In this document: piece by piece, positions 62,481 to 64,000 of the stretch
Layout: every line of letters starts with the position of its first letter
Position numbering within the stretch: the stretch's first letter is position 1
Assembly (NCBI GenBank): GCA_037576215.1
Contig: JBANDB010000008.1
Location: 2,542,001-2,606,000, forward strand
Source: Armillaria gallica
Lineage: Eukaryota > Basidiomycota > Agaricomycetes > Agaricales > Physalacriaceae
Direction of reading: 5' to 3'
Length of the DNA: 64,000 bases
Position numbers and translations under genes: made by a program
The notes under the pieces: generated by a model
Told to the model about the DNA's origin: nothing
Database searches by the model: none
The model's input: only the letters and a program-made list of their open reading frames with translations

Positions 62481-62767
62481 TACAGCTGTATGCATTTGTG
62501 GCATCCGGCATTATCATCTGTTGAACGGAAGGACAGCCAAGGACAGAATCGTGTGCAGAACGGTACCGAAGAGATGAAGAGACGATACTGAGTTTCGGCT
62601 TAGATTTTAGATATGACACTTGATTAAGAGGAAGGAGCCGGAGTTGATAGAAGCTGAAAAAAAATCGAGCTCCAAAGCGGCACCCGGACCGGTCCCTCCA
62701 CGTGGTTTCCAAAACTTTTGTCTTCTTTCTTTCAAGTTTCCTAAACTCTTCAACGACGGTTTTCGTC

Positions 62768-63977
62768 ATGGTAAGTGCCGACGATTGTATTTCTCGGTTC
62801 CTACTCATGGTTTCGTTAGATCCGTCGTCAAATTCGAGAACGACGCTCATATGTTTATGCAAAGTCCCTAGAAGCGCAAGAACGGCAAACGTACGAACGC
62901 AAACAGCAGCTCAAGGACGCCCTGAATAATGGAAAGTCACTGGCGACAGAGCTCAAAAAGGATGCAAAAGGCTGGGAAAGGAGCTTGAATTTGATGAGGC
63001 TCAGACAGGTGTGTCTGAGATGGCTGTATGCACAACTGTCACTGAAAACATCTGTAGATCCGACTACACATGTCGACAATGAATATTCTCGTGCCGGTAT
63101 CTCAGACCCGAAAATTGTCATTACGACGTCCCGGGACCCGTCGTCAAAGCTCCTCCAGTTTTCCAAAGTCTGTAAGCCTTGCTCTGTCTGTAGCGACAGT
63201 GTTCATGCCAAGAACTAGGAAATACGGCTGGTATTCCCGAATTCTCACCGAATCAATCGCGGAAACTATGTTGTCAAGGAATTAGCTGACGCTTGCCGCG
63301 CAAATGACGTTACAGATCTAATAGTTCTGCACGAGCATCGTGGTAAACCAGGTAAATCGTCACTGAAGTTATGTCGACGCTGCCGCTAACGGTGCTTGTA
63401 GACGCCATGATTGTATCCCATTTCCCTCATGGACCCACTGTCTACTTCACACTGAGCAACGTAGCTCTTCGACACGATATAGCAACGTATCAAAACTCCA
63501 CCGTTTCTGAACAATATCCGCATCTTATTTTCGAAAACTTCTCATCCAAACTTGGAGAACGTGTACGAGATGTGCTAAAGTATTTGTTCCCAGTTCCCAA
63601 GGAGGACAGTAAACGTGTGATGACATTTGCCAATGAAGACGACTTCATATCATTCCGGTGAGAGCGTATTGCCGTATATTTGCGGACATTCTATCTGACC
63701 AAAACTCAGGCACCATGTATTTGTGAAGATACCTCGGCAGGTACAGCTGGCAGAAGCTGGACCTCGCTTTGAGATGAAGCGTATGTATCATCAAGTTACT
63801 TCTACTGGATTCTTGTCTTGCTAATGAATTGGAACAGCGTATGAGATCCGCCAAGGCACAATTGAACAGGCGGAGGCCGAACGGGAATGGGTTCTGGCAC
63901 ATTACTCACGGACGGCTAAGAAACGGAGTATGCTGTCTGATTCAAGGCCAGGTCCCAGCAAGAAGTCCAAACGATGA
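62768..63977 (+). CDS. IMP4: U3 snoRNP protein Imp4 (Brix domain)
   Basis: Nucleolar component of the small-subunit processome, needed for 18S rRNA processing. The first coding exon is only the ATG (62768-62770); intron 62771-62819 follows and the frame resumes at 62820 with [20 protein letters not shown]. Then [16 protein letters not shown]; the Brix domain with [100 protein letters not shown] and [17 protein letters not shown]; and [20 protein letters not shown] near the end. A basic tail (GPSKKSKR) ends at 63975-63977. Full length, about 300 residues. Confidence 0.94.
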
Positions 63978-64000
63978 TATGTCACATCTTGACCACGAGT

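Overview
The window is nuclear DNA of a filamentous basidiomycete, most likely an agaricomycete. Genes are dense, lie on both strands, and are cut by many introns of about 45-65 nt with GT(or GC)..AG borders. Protein sequences match fungal families only after these introns are removed, so coordinates below are genomic spans from start codon to stop codon, with splicing inferred by eye from reading frame and family conservation. I see no rRNA, no convincing tRNA, no CRISPR and no intact transposon.

Layout. 1-2340 (+) is the 3' part of an IQGAP gene. 2546-5289 (-) is a very intron-rich anion:cation symporter-type MFS transporter. 5607-8243 (+) is a TCERG1/Dre4-like WW-FF protein. 8530-11860 (+) is an ER-type HSP90 (GRP94) ending in HDEL. 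12914-15833 (+) is an unidentified disordered protein. 16107-19280 (-) is a secreted-entry Kelch protein with membrane helices. 20030-20737 (+) is a small Dif1/Spd1-like ribonucleotide reductase regulator. 21608-23008 (+) is a C2H2 zinc-finger protein. 23903-24688 (+) is Cid2/MIX23-like, 24821-25660 (+) is GILT-like, 25878-29262 (+) is a UBA/Cys-rich/E2 hybrid, and 29462-30799 (+) is a peroxisomal-type carrier. 31028-32900 (-) is ATE1 and 33439-34937 (-) is a PROPPIN. 35067-36311 (-) is a Cys-rich disordered protein, and 36430-37231 (+) is NCS1/frequenin. 37339-39223 (-) is GlcNAc-6-P deacetylase, 39381-40441 (-) EMC3, 40532-41437 (+) VTI1, 41662-43569 (-) a KCH-type potassium channel, and 43875-45680 (+) the GTPase DRG1/RBG1. 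47646-48273 (-) is an ankyrin protein and 48815-50914 (+) a conserved multi-pass membrane protein. About 4.1 kb follows with only coding-like scraps. 55031-57009 (+) is a conserved fungal protein starting MGQRHQ, 58185-59516 (+) a disordered protein with a 36-nt repeat, 59689-60083 (-) VMA21, 60266-62480 (+) ALG8, and 62768-63977 (+) IMP4, complete just before the window ends.

How they fit together. This is mostly a core chromosomal region of housekeeping genes, not a cluster. A loose secretory/endomembrane theme is visible (GRP94, EMC3, ALG8, VMA21, VTI1, PROPPIN, the Kelch membrane protein, NCS1). There is also a ubiquitin/N-degron pair (E2 hybrid and ATE1). These may simply be neighbours by chance. 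The most unusual items are the single-chain UBA/Cys-rich/E2 protein, the GRP94 paralogue in a fungus, the GILT protein with an altered redox motif, the Dif1/Spd1-like protein, and several gene-structure oddities (about 23 introns in a transporter, two GC-AG introns, a start-codon-only exon).
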